Positions 53,658-62,042 of a stretch of DNA of 64,000 nt are shown in pieces. This DNA is from Ruegeria pomeroyi (GTDB lineage: Bacteria > Pseudomonadota > Alphaproteobacteria > Rhodobacterales > Rhodobacteraceae). Under the pieces are notes generated by a model that was not told the DNA's origin, did not search any database, and saw only the letters and a list, made by a program, of their open reading frames with translations. A program made the position numbers and the translations under genes. Every line of letters begins with the position of its first letter. Positions within the stretch are counted from its first letter, which is position 1. The DNA is taken from the NCBI RefSeq assembly GCF_021405525.1, contig NZ_JAGQAG010000001.1, forward strand, positions 1,178,001-1,242,000, in the 5' to 3' direction.

Positions 53658-54625
53658 TCCCGCCACTCCAGCCTGTGGGTCACATGCCGCCCGTCCAGTC
53701 CCTTCAGGGCGACTTCGACAGGCGGCGAGAACCGGAACCTCCGGGCGCCACCGACCATGATGCGGGTGGCGTCCGACAGACAGATTTCTCCGGGTGCGGT
53801 CAGTGCGGCGACCCGTGCGGCCTTGTTGACGACGGTTCCGAACATGTCGCCGTCCTGTTCGACCAGATCGCCCGTGTGCAGGCCGACCCGGATGCGCAAC
53901 TGCGGCTCGTCCTCGCTGGCGGAGATGGTCCGTTGCAGCTCTGCGGCCGCCGTCAGCGCGCCCGAGGCCGAGGCGAAGGCCGACATGGTGCCGTCACCCA
54001 GCGTCTTGACCAGTGTGCCACCATGATCTGTCACGATGACTTCGACCTGTTTCAGGTGCCTGCTGACCGCGACCGACCAGCTGGTGTCGCCCAGTGTTTC
54101 GGCCAGCACCGAACTGTCCGCGATGTCGGTGAACATGATCGTTGCAAGGCCTGTGCGCGTGAACTCGGCGGGGGTGGCAAGTGCGGCTTCGAGCAGGTCC
54201 TCGAAGCCGCGCGACTCGTATCCCAGCGCCTCCATGTTCGAGACCGGGTTCGAGTTGTGCACATGCACGATCCGCCAGACGCCCTGTTCCAGGTGCAGCA
54301 CAAAGGTGGAGCGAAAGGTGATCTCCTTGCCGGTATCCAGCGACACCCTTTCACCGAACCATTCGACCCAGCTCAGTTCACCGCATTCAAAACCGCGAAA
54401 CTCGTCCCGGTCCCAGGCAAAGCTGGGGATGTCCTGCATATAGCGTGCCATGCCCCGGCGCAGTGTGTCGCCGCGCCAGATCTCCCCATGGGACGAACCA
54501 ATGTAACCCAGCGCCGGATCGTCCGAGAACAGGTTGGTCACGGTCACGTTGTCCCCCGACGCATAGGACCGCAGCCATCGGCGGACGATGGCACCAAGCT
54601 CGGGCGAGGGGGTGATGGCGGCCAT
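53654..54625 (-). CDS. SnoaL-class III nucleotidyl cyclase, paralogue E (first of five)
   Basis: A 323-residue protein. SnoaL/NTF2-like domain about 5-135 (ends WRIVHVHNSNPVSN); cyclase domain about 158-300 with D167, K207, D211, D260 (GDMFG), N267 and R271 all present; C-terminal KGLDGRHVTHRLEWRE. C, D and E share ATIMFTDIADS and almost the same residue numbering, so they form a second closer group. The ATG is four bases after the stop of the metallo-beta-lactamase-fold gene. Confidence 0.86.
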   Translation of the reverse strand: MAAITPSPELGAIVRRWLRSYASGDNVTVTNLFSDDPALGYIGSSHGEIWRGDTLRRGMARYMQDIPSFAWDRDEFRGFECGELSWVEWFGERVSLDTGKEITFRSTFVLHLEQGVWRIVHVHNSNPVSNMEALGYESRGFEDLLEAALATPAEFTRTGLATIMFTDIADSSVLAETLGDTSWSVAVSRHLKQVEVIVTDHGGTLVKTLGDGTMSAFASASGALTAAAELQRTISASEDEPQLRIRVGLHTGDLVEQDGDMFGTVVNKAARVAALTAPGEICLSDATRIMVGGARRFRFSPPVEVALKGLDGRHVTHRLEWRE

Positions 54626-54629
54626 GGTG

Positions 54630-55322
54630 TCAGACGTCGATGGGTTGCATCACCTGTGGCTCGATTACGTCGACACCGGGCAGACCGTCGATCAGGGCCT
54701 GGGCCGACTGTTCCAGGATCGGGAAGGTGCGGTAGTGGCAGGGGATCACCGTCTTGAAGTCGAAATAGCGCTTGGCGGCATAGGCCGCGCCCTGCATGTC
54801 CATGGTGAAATGGCCCCCGGCACTGAGAATGCCGATATCGGGTTTGTAATAATCCCCCATCCAGTCCATGTCGGCCATGATGCCGGTATCGCCCGACAGA
54901 TAGACCACATGCCCCTCGGCGGCGATCATGTAACCCACCTCAGACCCGCCGCTGCGCAGCCCCTCCGGCGTGGTGAAGGTCGAGCTGTGCGAGGCCGGCA
55001 CCATCGACACCCGCACCCCGTTCAGGGTCACCGTGCCACCCTTGTTGAATCCCACGGTCTCGATCTCTTCGGCCTCGCTCCAATAGCCCATCAGGTCGTA
55101 TTGACCCACCACCGGCACCTTGAGCAGACGCGCCAGCGGCAGCACATCGACCACATGGTCGAAATGGGTATGGGTCAGCAGGATATGGGTGGCGCCCATG
55201 ACGGCTGCGTCATGCTGATCCTCGGGCAGGGAAGGGTTGCCATTGAGCCAGGGATCGACCAGCAGCACGGCGTCGCCGCTCTCGATCCGGAAACTGCCAT
55301 GTCCCAGCCAGATGATCTTCAT
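54630..55322 (-). CDS. UPF0173-type metallo-beta-lactamase-fold hydrolase
   Basis: A 230-residue soluble MBL-fold protein. Metal ligands are in LLTHTHFDHVVDV (H51, H53, D55, H56), VPASHSS, YLSGDTG and VIPCHYRTF, matching the UlaG-like/UPF0173 group of metal-dependent hydrolases of unknown substrate. AGGGAG lies upstream of the ATG. As the first gene of the cyclase operon it is a candidate phosphodiesterase or lactonase acting on the second messenger or on the sensed ligand; this is inference from position. Confidence 0.82.
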   Translation of the reverse strand: MKIIWLGHGSFRIESGDAVLLVDPWLNGNPSLPEDQHDAAVMGATHILLTHTHFDHVVDVLPLARLLKVPVVGQYDLMGYWSEAEEIETVGFNKGGTVTLNGVRVSMVPASHSSTFTTPEGLRSGGSEVGYMIAAEGHVVYLSGDTGIMADMDWMGDYYKPDIGILSAGGHFTMDMQGAAYAAKRYFDFKTVIPCHYRTFPILEQSAQALIDGLPGVDVIEPQVMQPIDV

Positions 55323-55379
55323 GTGTCTTTCTCCCTGATATGTCTTGGTTTCACCCTAGCACCCACTAGATGAAAATCC

Positions 55380-56033
55380 ATGGATTGGTTGCGCGAAATC
55401 GACGGCTATTGCGAAAGGCTGGGGCCGGGATACTGGGCCGAGCCGGTGAACGCCGTGACCAACCTTGCCTTTGTGCTGGCGGCCGTCCTGATGTGGTGGC
55501 GCACGCGGGGCGCGCGCGACGGGATCGAGGCGGCACTGATAGCTGTACTGGCGCTGATCGGGCTGGGCAGTTTCCTGTTCCACACTTATGCGCAGGTCTG
55601 GGCCGCACTGGCCGATACGCTGCCCATCGTGGCCTATGTGCTGATCTATATCTATGCGATCAACCGCGCCGGATGGGGCCTGCGCATGCCGCAGGCGCTG
55701 CTGCTGACGGGGGGCTTCTTTCCGTATGCCGCTGCCACGGTACCGCTGTTCGGGTTGTTTCCGGGCCTCGGCGGGTCGGCGGCCTATGCGCCGATCCCGT
55801 TTCTGATCCTGGTCTATGCCGCCCTGTTGCACCGCCGGGCGCCCGCGCTGGCCCGCGGTCTGGCGCTGGGCGCGGGGATTCTTGTTCTTTCGATCACGTT
55901 TCGGGCGCTGGACGATCCGCTGTGTGGGGGCTGGCCTCTGGGTACCCATTTCCTCTGGCATCTGTTGAACGCGCTCATGCTGGGCTGGATGATCGAGGTC
56001 TATCATCGTCATCGGCGCGGGATCCGAGCCTGA
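55380..56033 (+). CDS. Ceramidase-like seven-helix membrane hydrolase (CREST family)
   Basis: A 217-residue membrane protein with about seven helices. Conserved CREST-superfamily residues are visible: the serine and histidine in GSFLFHTYAQ (about 62-71), an aspartate in WAALADTLPI, and the zinc histidines in THFLWHLLNAL near 190-200. Alkaline ceramidases of this type hydrolyse amide bonds in lipids. It is divergent from the cyclase operon across only 57 bases, so both promoters share that space. Confidence 0.78.
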   Translation: MDWLREIDGYCERLGPGYWAEPVNAVTNLAFVLAAVLMWWRTRGARDGIEAALIAVLALIGLGSFLFHTYAQVWAALADTLPIVAYVLIYIYAINRAGWGLRMPQALLLTGGFFPYAAATVPLFGLFPGLGGSAAYAPIPFLILVYAALLHRRAPALARGLALGAGILVLSITFRALDDPLCGGWPLGTHFLWHLLNALMLGWMIEVYHRHRRGIRA

Positions 56034-56099
56034 GTTTCCGGGATTGACGGAACCGGTTTGGACCGCCGATATGGGCCGCTGAAACGGGGAGAGGCGGAT

Positions 56100-57383
56100 A
56101 TGGGCGATCTGACGGCAGATGTTCTGGTGGTCGGCGGCGGCACCGCGGGCTTTGGTGCGGCGGTGACAGCGGGACGGCTGGGGCTCGATGTGGTGCTGCT
56201 CGAGGCCGGGACCAAGGTGGGCGGGGTCATGGCGTTCTGTCCCGGCATGCCCTGGGGCGCGGCCTATCCGCAGGATGAGAGCATCGGCGGGCTGATGCAG
56301 GAACTGACCGACCGGCTGATGGCGATGGACCCGCCGATGGCCGAGAAGCGGCCCTGCACGCTGGAAAACTTCGGCCCCGAGATCCAGTACGATCACGACG
56401 CCGCCACCACGATGATGTTCGAGATGCTGGAAGAGGCCGGCGTGCGGGTGTTCCTGGGCGCGGTGGCCATTGCCCCGGTGATGGAGGCGGATCGCATTGC
56501 CGCGGTCGAGTTCTTTGACCGGCGCGGACCGCAGCGGATTGCGGCGCGGATCGTGATCGACTGTTCCGGCGATGGCGACATCTCGGCCAAGGCGGGGGTG
56601 CCCTTCACGCTGGGCGACGGGCAGGGCAACATGATGGCGGTGACCCTGTCCTTTTTCATGGAGGGCGCCGATTGGAACCGGGTGTTTGCCGAGAACGATC
56701 CCTATTTCCGCCGTTACGCCGCCAAGGGGATCGCCGAGGGGCGGCTGCATCCACATCTGGCGCAGCTCTACCTGATGAAGGGGTTCCATCGCGGCACTGT
56801 GTTCTGCAACTCGGTCGCCATTCGCGGGGTGGATGGCACCGATCCCGCCGATGTGACCCGCGCGACGCAAGAGGGGCGGCGGCGTTGCCTGCAACTGGCC
56901 CAGTTCCTGCGTTCGGATGTGCCGGGCTTCGAGGCCGCGCATATGTCGCAGCTGGGTCCGACCGTGGGTGTGCGCGAAACGCGCAAGCTGGAAGGGGTGT
57001 ACAAGGTCACCGGCGCCGATCTGGCGGCGGGCACCAAGTTTGCCGACGGGATCGTCGCCTGTGACAATCCGATCGACGATGTGATGCGCACCTCGGATCA
57101 GATGACCCATGACGCCATGGTCGAGCGCGGCGGCTATTACACCATCCCTTTCCGGTCGCTGTTGCCGAAAGCGGTTGCGAACCTGATGTTCGCGGGGCGC
57201 ATCCTGTCGGCCGATCTGGTGGCCTTTGCCTCGGTCCGGGGGATGCCGCAATGCATGGCGATGGGTCAGGCGACCGGGGTGGCGGCGCATCTGGCGATCC
57301 GCGATGGCATTCCGGTGCAGCGGGTGGATCGTGCCGAGCTGGTGGCAATGCTGATCCGGCAAGGGGTTTCGCGCCTTGGGTGA
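56100..57383 (+). CDS. FAD-dependent oxidoreductase (FAD_oxidored family)
   Basis: A 427-residue flavoprotein. The dinucleotide-binding motif VLVVGGGTAGFGAAVTAGR is near 8-26, followed by LLEAGTKVGGVMAFCPG, the second half DCSGDGDISAKAGV near 160-173, and the C-terminal FAD contact MFAGRILSADLVAFASVRGM near 370. It belongs to the PF12831-type family, seen in varied dehydrogenations; substrate unknown. GGGGAGAGG precedes the ATG at 56100. Confidence 0.82.
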   Translation: MGDLTADVLVVGGGTAGFGAAVTAGRLGLDVVLLEAGTKVGGVMAFCPGMPWGAAYPQDESIGGLMQELTDRLMAMDPPMAEKRPCTLENFGPEIQYDHDAATTMMFEMLEEAGVRVFLGAVAIAPVMEADRIAAVEFFDRRGPQRIAARIVIDCSGDGDISAKAGVPFTLGDGQGNMMAVTLSFFMEGADWNRVFAENDPYFRRYAAKGIAEGRLHPHLAQLYLMKGFHRGTVFCNSVAIRGVDGTDPADVTRATQEGRRRCLQLAQFLRSDVPGFEAAHMSQLGPTVGVRETRKLEGVYKVTGADLAAGTKFADGIVACDNPIDDVMRTSDQMTHDAMVERGGYYTIPFRSLLPKAVANLMFAGRILSADLVAFASVRGMPQCMAMGQATGVAAHLAIRDGIPVQRVDRAELVAMLIRQGVSRLG

Positions 57384-57600
57384 CCGGCTGAAATCAATAA
57401 GTGTTCAGAAGCATTCTTAAATCTGTATTTTCCATCTTTGATTGATCAAAATGCTTTGCCATTCGTTCAGTTGTTTGAACGATTGGTCATGGTGATTGAA
57501 CGGGTGAACATTCACGCCGGGCGCGTTGTGATGCAGTTTCCTGACACACCCGCCAGTCAACTGGCCGGGCGATATCAGTCAACTGAAAGGAAACCAAACG
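57384..57600 (+). promoter_or_regulatory. AT-rich leader of the YHS gene with repeated boxes
   Basis: Contains CAGTCAACTG twice (57554-57563 and 57576-57585), 22 bases apart, just before the YHS start. TTGAACG also occurs twice (57475-57481 and 57496-57502), 21 bases apart, with an inverted CGTTCA at 57464-57469. Spacing of two helical turns suggests binding sites for a regulator on one DNA face. No coding potential seen. Confidence 0.45.
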
Positions 57601-58083
57601 ATGCCTCGCATGATCACCTTTACCGCCGCCGCCCTGTCGGCCCTGCTCGCCTTTGGCCCTGCCATGGCCGCCGATGAAATCAACGTGGTGCCCGGTCTGA
57701 CCGCCGCTGGCGCGCCGCTGGGCCTGCATGGTTCGGACCCGGTCGCACTGCTCGACAAGGGCAAGAACCGCGAAGGCAAGGCCGCGCATACCGCCGTGCA
57801 TGACGGCGTGGCCTATTATTTTGCCTCCGAGAAGAACCTCAAGGCGTTCCAGGCCAACCCCGATCACTACTCCGTGCAGAACGGCGGCTTCTGCACCTTT
57901 GGCGTCTCGGTGGGCAAGAAGTTCGACGGCGACCCGAACTATGCCGCCGTGGTCGACGGCAAGCTCTATGTCTTTCTGAACGAGGAAATCTACAAGATGT
58001 TCGAGCAGGACAAGGCTGGCACCATCGCCAAGGCGGCGGCCAACTGGACCAAGATCGAGCACAAGGCGGCCAAGGATCTCTGA
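57601..58083 (+). CDS. Periplasmic YHS domain protein
   Basis: A 160-residue exported protein: signal peptide (TFTAAALSALLAFGPAMAAD, cleavage near 22) then a YHS-type domain (about 43-110: LHGSDPVALL, GVAYYFASEKNLKAFQANPD). YHS domains sit on metal-handling proteins; this stand-alone form is common in Roseobacters with no established role. AAAGGAAACC precedes the ATG. A strong terminator follows. Confidence 0.82.
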   Translation: MPRMITFTAAALSALLAFGPAMAADEINVVPGLTAAGAPLGLHGSDPVALLDKGKNREGKAAHTAVHDGVAYYFASEKNLKAFQANPDHYSVQNGGFCTFGVSVGKKFDGDPNYAAVVDGKLYVFLNEEIYKMFEQDKAGTIAKAAANWTKIEHKAAKDL

Positions 58084-58102
58084 TCCCGCCCGCACCCCGG
58101 AC

Positions 58103-58134
58103 CGGCCCGCGCGACCTCTCGCGCGGGCCGTTTC
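58103..58134 (+). terminator. Rho-independent terminator after the YHS gene
   Basis: CGGCCCGCGCGA-CCTC-TCGCGCGGGCCG, an exact 12-base stem, followed by TTTC. Confidence 0.8.
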
Positions 58135-58199
58135 GTGTTCGGTCGCTTGACCTTTGCTGTGCGCGCCGGTCATCTGCGCGGACGCATTGGGAGTGAGCG

Positions 58200-59354
58200 A
58201 TGACGGCGGCGGTTATGACCGACAAGGCGCGGCGCGCCGGGATCGCGGGCGCGATAGCCTGCACCACCATCTTTGCGCTGACCGTTGGCCTCAGCTTTCC
58301 GCTCTTGTCGCTGGTGCTGGAGGATCAGGGCACCAGCGAGGCCGCCATCGGGGTCAACGCGGCGATGACGCCGCTGGGGATCATGATCGCCTCGCCCTTT
58401 TACCCGCGCCTGATCGAGCGATTCGGAAGCTGGCAGGTGGCCGTCGGCTCGCTGCTGCTGTCGGCGCTCTTAATCGTGGCGCTGGGGCTGACCCGGTCCT
58501 TTGGCGCCTTTCTGGTGCTGCGGCTGGCGCTGGGCATGGCCGATGTGGGCATCTTCATCGTGTCGGAAACATGGATCAACCAGCTCGCCCGCCCCGAGAC
58601 GCGAGGCCGGGTGGTGGGCATCTATGCCACCGCTCTGTCTGTGGGCTTTGGTGCGGGGCCCTTCACGCTGGCGCTGATCGGGTTCCAGGGGTTTGCGCCC
58701 TTTGCCGTCGGCGCGGCGTGTTGTGTCCTGGCCATCGGCGTGGTGCTGGCGGTGCGCGCCCATGCGCCGGATGTCTCGGACGAGGCGCCGGTGTCCCCGC
58801 TGGGGTTCCTGCGCCGGGCGCCGACCCTGCTGGCGGCGATTTGCGTCTATGCCTTCTGGGAGGGCGCGATGCTGTCGCTGTTTCCGGTCTTTGGACTGGC
58901 GGCGGGGCTGACGGTGGCGGTAGCAACCTCAGCCCTGTCGGTGGCGTTCCTGGGCAACACGGTGTTGCAGATCCCCATCGGATGGCTGTCGGACCGCAGC
59001 TCGCGGCGGCAGGTGATGGTTCTGTGTGCCGTTTTGACCGCGCTGGGCGCATTGCTGCTGCCCGGCCTGCCCGACCGGTTGCCGCTGTTTCTGGGCGTGC
59101 TCTTTGTCTTTGGCGCCACGGCTGGGGGCCTGTACACGATGGCGATGTCGGAACTGGGTGACCGGTTCAGTGGCAGCGACCTGGTGGCGGGAAATGCCGC
59201 CTTTGCCATCGCCTTTGGTATGGGCGGCATGATCGGCGGGCCGATTACCGGCGCTGCGATGCAACTGACCGGCAATGGCGGTTTTGCCGGGGTTCTGGCG
59301 TTGATTTTCGCGGCAATGGCGGTGCTGGCCTATCTGCGCAGGCGGCGCGGCTGA
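58200..59354 (+). CDS. Major facilitator superfamily transporter
   Basis: A 384-residue MFS protein with about 12 hydrophobic helices. FYPRLIERFGSWQVAVGSLL resembles the loop 2-3 motif, SETWINQLARPETRGRVVGI is typical of the YcaD-like branch, and PIGWLSDRSSRRQVM is the second-half copy of the loop. Substrate unknown; relatives are drug or metabolite exporters. Predicted inner membrane. Confidence 0.85.
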   Translation: MTAAVMTDKARRAGIAGAIACTTIFALTVGLSFPLLSLVLEDQGTSEAAIGVNAAMTPLGIMIASPFYPRLIERFGSWQVAVGSLLLSALLIVALGLTRSFGAFLVLRLALGMADVGIFIVSETWINQLARPETRGRVVGIYATALSVGFGAGPFTLALIGFQGFAPFAVGAACCVLAIGVVLAVRAHAPDVSDEAPVSPLGFLRRAPTLLAAICVYAFWEGAMLSLFPVFGLAAGLTVAVATSALSVAFLGNTVLQIPIGWLSDRSSRRQVMVLCAVLTALGALLLPGLPDRLPLFLGVLFVFGATAGGLYTMAMSELGDRFSGSDLVAGNAAFAIAFGMGGMIGGPITGAAMQLTGNGGFAGVLALIFAAMAVLAYLRRRRG

Positions 59355-59430
59355 CCATCGCCATTCCGTTGCCCTTGCGACCGCGCCCATGGGGCGGTAA
59401 ATGCGGGCCTGACGCAGATGAGGGAAACCG

Positions 59431-59718
59431 ATGTCGATTGACCAAAGCACCGCCGCCAAAGTGGCCAAGCTGGCCCGGATCAAGGTGGACGAAGACGCGC
59501 TGCCGGCGCTCGCCGCCGAATTCAACACCATCCTCGGTTTCATCGAGCAACTGAACGAGGTGGATGTCGAAGGCGTCGAGCCGATGGTCTCGGTCACGCC
59601 GATGCGGCTGAAGCGCCGTGCCGACGGGGTGACCGATGGCAATCAGCAGGCCAAGGTCCTGTCCAACGCGCCCGACGCGCGCGAGGGGTTTTTCGCGGTT
59701 CCCAAGGTGGTGGAGTAA
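59431..59718 (+). CDS. gatC: Asp-tRNA(Asn)/Glu-tRNA(Gln) amidotransferase subunit C
   Basis: A 95-residue GatC: KVAKLARIKVDEDALPALAA at the start and NEVDVEGVEPMVSVTPMRLK in the middle are diagnostic. It wraps GatA and GatB and helps GatA fold. gatA follows after three bases; gatB is not in the window. Confidence 0.93.
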   Translation: MSIDQSTAAKVAKLARIKVDEDALPALAAEFNTILGFIEQLNEVDVEGVEPMVSVTPMRLKRRADGVTDGNQQAKVLSNAPDAREGFFAVPKVVE

Positions 59719-59721
59719 GAC

Positions 59722-61209
59722 ATGAGCGATCTGAACACGCTGACGCTGGCCCAGGCGCGCGATGCGCTGCGCAAGGGCGAGACCACCTCGGTCGCGCTGA
59801 CCGAAGCCTGCCTTGCCGCCATCGAGGGGGCAGGGGCGCTGAACGCCTTTGTCCACAAGACCCCCGAGATCGCGCTGGAGCGTGCACATGCCGCTGACGT
59901 GCGGCTGCAATCGGGCGATGCGCCCAAGATGTGCGGCCTGCCGATCGGCATCAAGGACCTGTTCTGCACCAAGGGCGTGCCGTCTCAGGCGGCCAGCCGT
60001 ATCCTTGAAGGGTTCAAGCCGGAATACGAATCCACCGTCAGCCAGCAACTGGCCGACGCCGGTGCCGTCATGCTGGGCAAGCTCAACATGGACGAATTCG
60101 CCATGGGCTCGTCCAACGAGACCTCGTGCTATGGCAATGCGGTCAACCCCTGGCGGCGCGGCAATGACGACGCGGCGCTGACGCCGGGCGGTTCCTCGGG
60201 TGGCTCCGCCGCCGCCGTGGCCGCCGATCTGTGCCTGGCGGCGACCGGCACCGATACCGGCGGCTCGATCCGCCAGCCTGCCGCCTTTGTCGGCATTACC
60301 GGCATCAAGCCGACCTATGGGCGCTGCTCACGCTGGGGCATCGTGGCCTTTGCCAGCTCGCTGGATCAGGCCGGGCCGATGACCAAGGACGTGCGCGACG
60401 CCGCCATCATGCTTGAGGCGATGTGCGGCCACGACCCCAAGGATTCGACCAGCGCCGATCTGGCGGTGCCCGATTTCGAGGCGATGCTGACGGGCGATAT
60501 CCGCGGCAAGGTGATCGGCATCCCGCGCGAATACCGCATGGACGGCATGCCCGAAGAGATCGAGGCGCTGTGGCAGCAAGGCACCGAGATGCTGCGCGCC
60601 GCCGGGGCCGAGATCCGCGACATCTCGCTGCCGCATACCAAATACGCGCTGCCCACCTATTACGTGATTGCGCCCGCCGAGGCGTCGTCGAACCTCGCCC
60701 GCTATGACGGGGTGCGCTATGGCCACCGCGCCAAGCTGGCACAGGGTGACGGCATCACCGAGATGTACGAGAAAACCCGCGCCGAAGGGTTCGGACACGA
60801 GGTGCAGCGCCGGGTCATGGTCGGCACCTATGTGCTGTCGGCGGGTTTCTACGACGCCTATTACAACCGCGCCCGCAAGGTGCGCAGCCTGATCAAGAAG
60901 GACTTCGAGGATGTGTTCGCTGCCGGGGTCGATGCGATCCTGACACCCGCCACCCCCTCGGCGGCCTTTGGCCTGGGCGAAATGGCCGAGGCCGATCCGG
61001 TGCAGATGTATCTCAACGACGTGTTCACCGTCACCGTGAACCTCGCTGGCCTGCCCGGCGTGTCGGTACCCGCCGGGCTTGACAAGCAGGGGCTGCCCTT
61101 GGGCCTTCAGCTGATCGGCCGCCCGTGGGAGGAAGGCGATCTGCTGAATACGGCCTATGCCCTGGAACAGGCGGCGGGCTTTGTGGCCAAGCCCGGAAAA
61201 TGGTGGTAA
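59722..61209 (+). CDS. gatA: Asp-tRNA(Asn)/Glu-tRNA(Gln) amidotransferase subunit A
   Basis: A 495-residue amidase-signature protein giving the ammonia for tRNA-dependent Gln/Asn formation. The Ser-cisSer-Lys triad is visible: lysine in [13 protein letters not shown] near 78, cis-serine in [15 protein letters not shown] near 157, nucleophile in [15 protein letters not shown] near 181. It forms an operon with gatC. Confidence 0.95.
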   Translation: MSDLNTLTLAQARDALRKGETTSVALTEACLAAIEGAGALNAFVHKTPEIALERAHAADVRLQSGDAPKMCGLPIGIKDLFCTKGVPSQAASRILEGFKPEYESTVSQQLADAGAVMLGKLNMDEFAMGSSNETSCYGNAVNPWRRGNDDAALTPGGSSGGSAAAVAADLCLAATGTDTGGSIRQPAAFVGITGIKPTYGRCSRWGIVAFASSLDQAGPMTKDVRDAAIMLEAMCGHDPKDSTSADLAVPDFEAMLTGDIRGKVIGIPREYRMDGMPEEIEALWQQGTEMLRAAGAEIRDISLPHTKYALPTYYVIAPAEASSNLARYDGVRYGHRAKLAQGDGITEMYEKTRAEGFGHEVQRRVMVGTYVLSAGFYDAYYNRARKVRSLIKKDFEDVFAAGVDAILTPATPSAAFGLGEMAEADPVQMYLNDVFTVTVNLAGLPGVSVPAGLDKQGLPLGLQLIGRPWEEGDLLNTAYALEQAAGFVAKPGKWW

Positions 61210-61244
61210 ACCTGTCACCAAAGCAAAAGAGCAGGACGGCAACA

Positions 61245-62036
61245 ATGCGCGTATTCTATCTTGTCCCCGTGATCGGGGTGCTTGCGGCCTGTGATCCGGC
61301 GGTGCCGGATTCGGCGGCCGGGGTCGGTTTCAACACACCCGAATACCAGGCCCAGCGCGACGCGGTGCTTCAGGGCCAGACGGTGACCGGTGATCCGCTG
61401 ATCCCGCCCTCGGCGGTGTCCAGCGAAGGTTTGCCGCCCGCCGGATCCGCAACGGTCGACCCAGCCACCGCGGTCCCGGTTCAGACCACCGCCCAGACCG
61501 CAGCCTATGTACCGCAATCTGGTGACACAGCGGACGATATCGCCCGTGAAACCGCGGCGGCGCTGGCCGCCGCCAATGGCAATTCCGGCGTCGCCCCGGT
61601 CGAGGCCAGCCCCTCGAACCCGGCGCCCGCACTGGTCAGCAATCCCGGTATCTCCGACGAGCAGGATTTCCAGGCCGTTGCCAGCCGCGAGTCGATTCAG
61701 AGCGATGCCGAACGCATCGCCCAGAATCGCGCCTCGTATCAGGTGGTCGCTCCCACGGCGCTGCCTCAGCGCGACGCGGATGGGACCCCAAATGTGGTGC
61801 AATACGCGCTGTCGACCAGCCACCCCAAAGGCACCCAGGTCTATAGCCGCGCCGGGTTCAACCTCGCCGCCAAGGCCGAGCGCAATTGCGCCGCCTTCCC
61901 CTCACCTGACCAGGCCCAGATCGAGTTCCTGTCCAACGGTGGCCCGCAGCGCGACCGCAAGGGGCTGGACCCGGATGGCGATGGTTATGCCTGTGGTTGG
62001 GATCCGGCGCCGTTCCGCCGCGCGGTACAGAACTAG
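61245..62036 (+). CDS. Lipoprotein with C-terminal excalibur-like motif
   Basis: A 263-residue envelope protein with a lipoprotein signal (VPVIGVLAAC, lipid attachment at C16). A long low-complexity Ala/Pro/Thr/Ser-rich middle follows, then a C-terminal excalibur-like module (RNCAAFPSPDQAQ and LDPDGDGYACGWDPAPFR), whose DxDxDG loop probably binds calcium. It follows gatA at 35 bases and precedes the AmpD-like amidase by six, suggesting a wall-related role. Confidence 0.75.
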   Translation: MRVFYLVPVIGVLAACDPAVPDSAAGVGFNTPEYQAQRDAVLQGQTVTGDPLIPPSAVSSEGLPPAGSATVDPATAVPVQTTAQTAAYVPQSGDTADDIARETAAALAAANGNSGVAPVEASPSNPAPALVSNPGISDEQDFQAVASRESIQSDAERIAQNRASYQVVAPTALPQRDADGTPNVVQYALSTSHPKGTQVYSRAGFNLAAKAERNCAAFPSPDQAQIEFLSNGGPQRDRKGLDPDGDGYACGWDPAPFRRAVQN

Positions 62037-62042
62037 GGCGGC

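Noticed and set aside
48374-55322. The cyclase operon as a CBASS or Pycsar anti-phage system
   Set aside because: CBASS uses CD-NTase-fold enzymes, not class III cyclases. Pycsar pairs one cyclase with an effector carrying a cyclic-nucleotide or TIR/membrane domain; no effector-like gene is in this operon.
55356-57362. A 668-codon minus-strand frame opposite the ceramidase-like and FAD oxidoreductase genes
   Set aside because: It spans two real plus-strand genes and their gap and has shadow composition; both genes have intact motifs.
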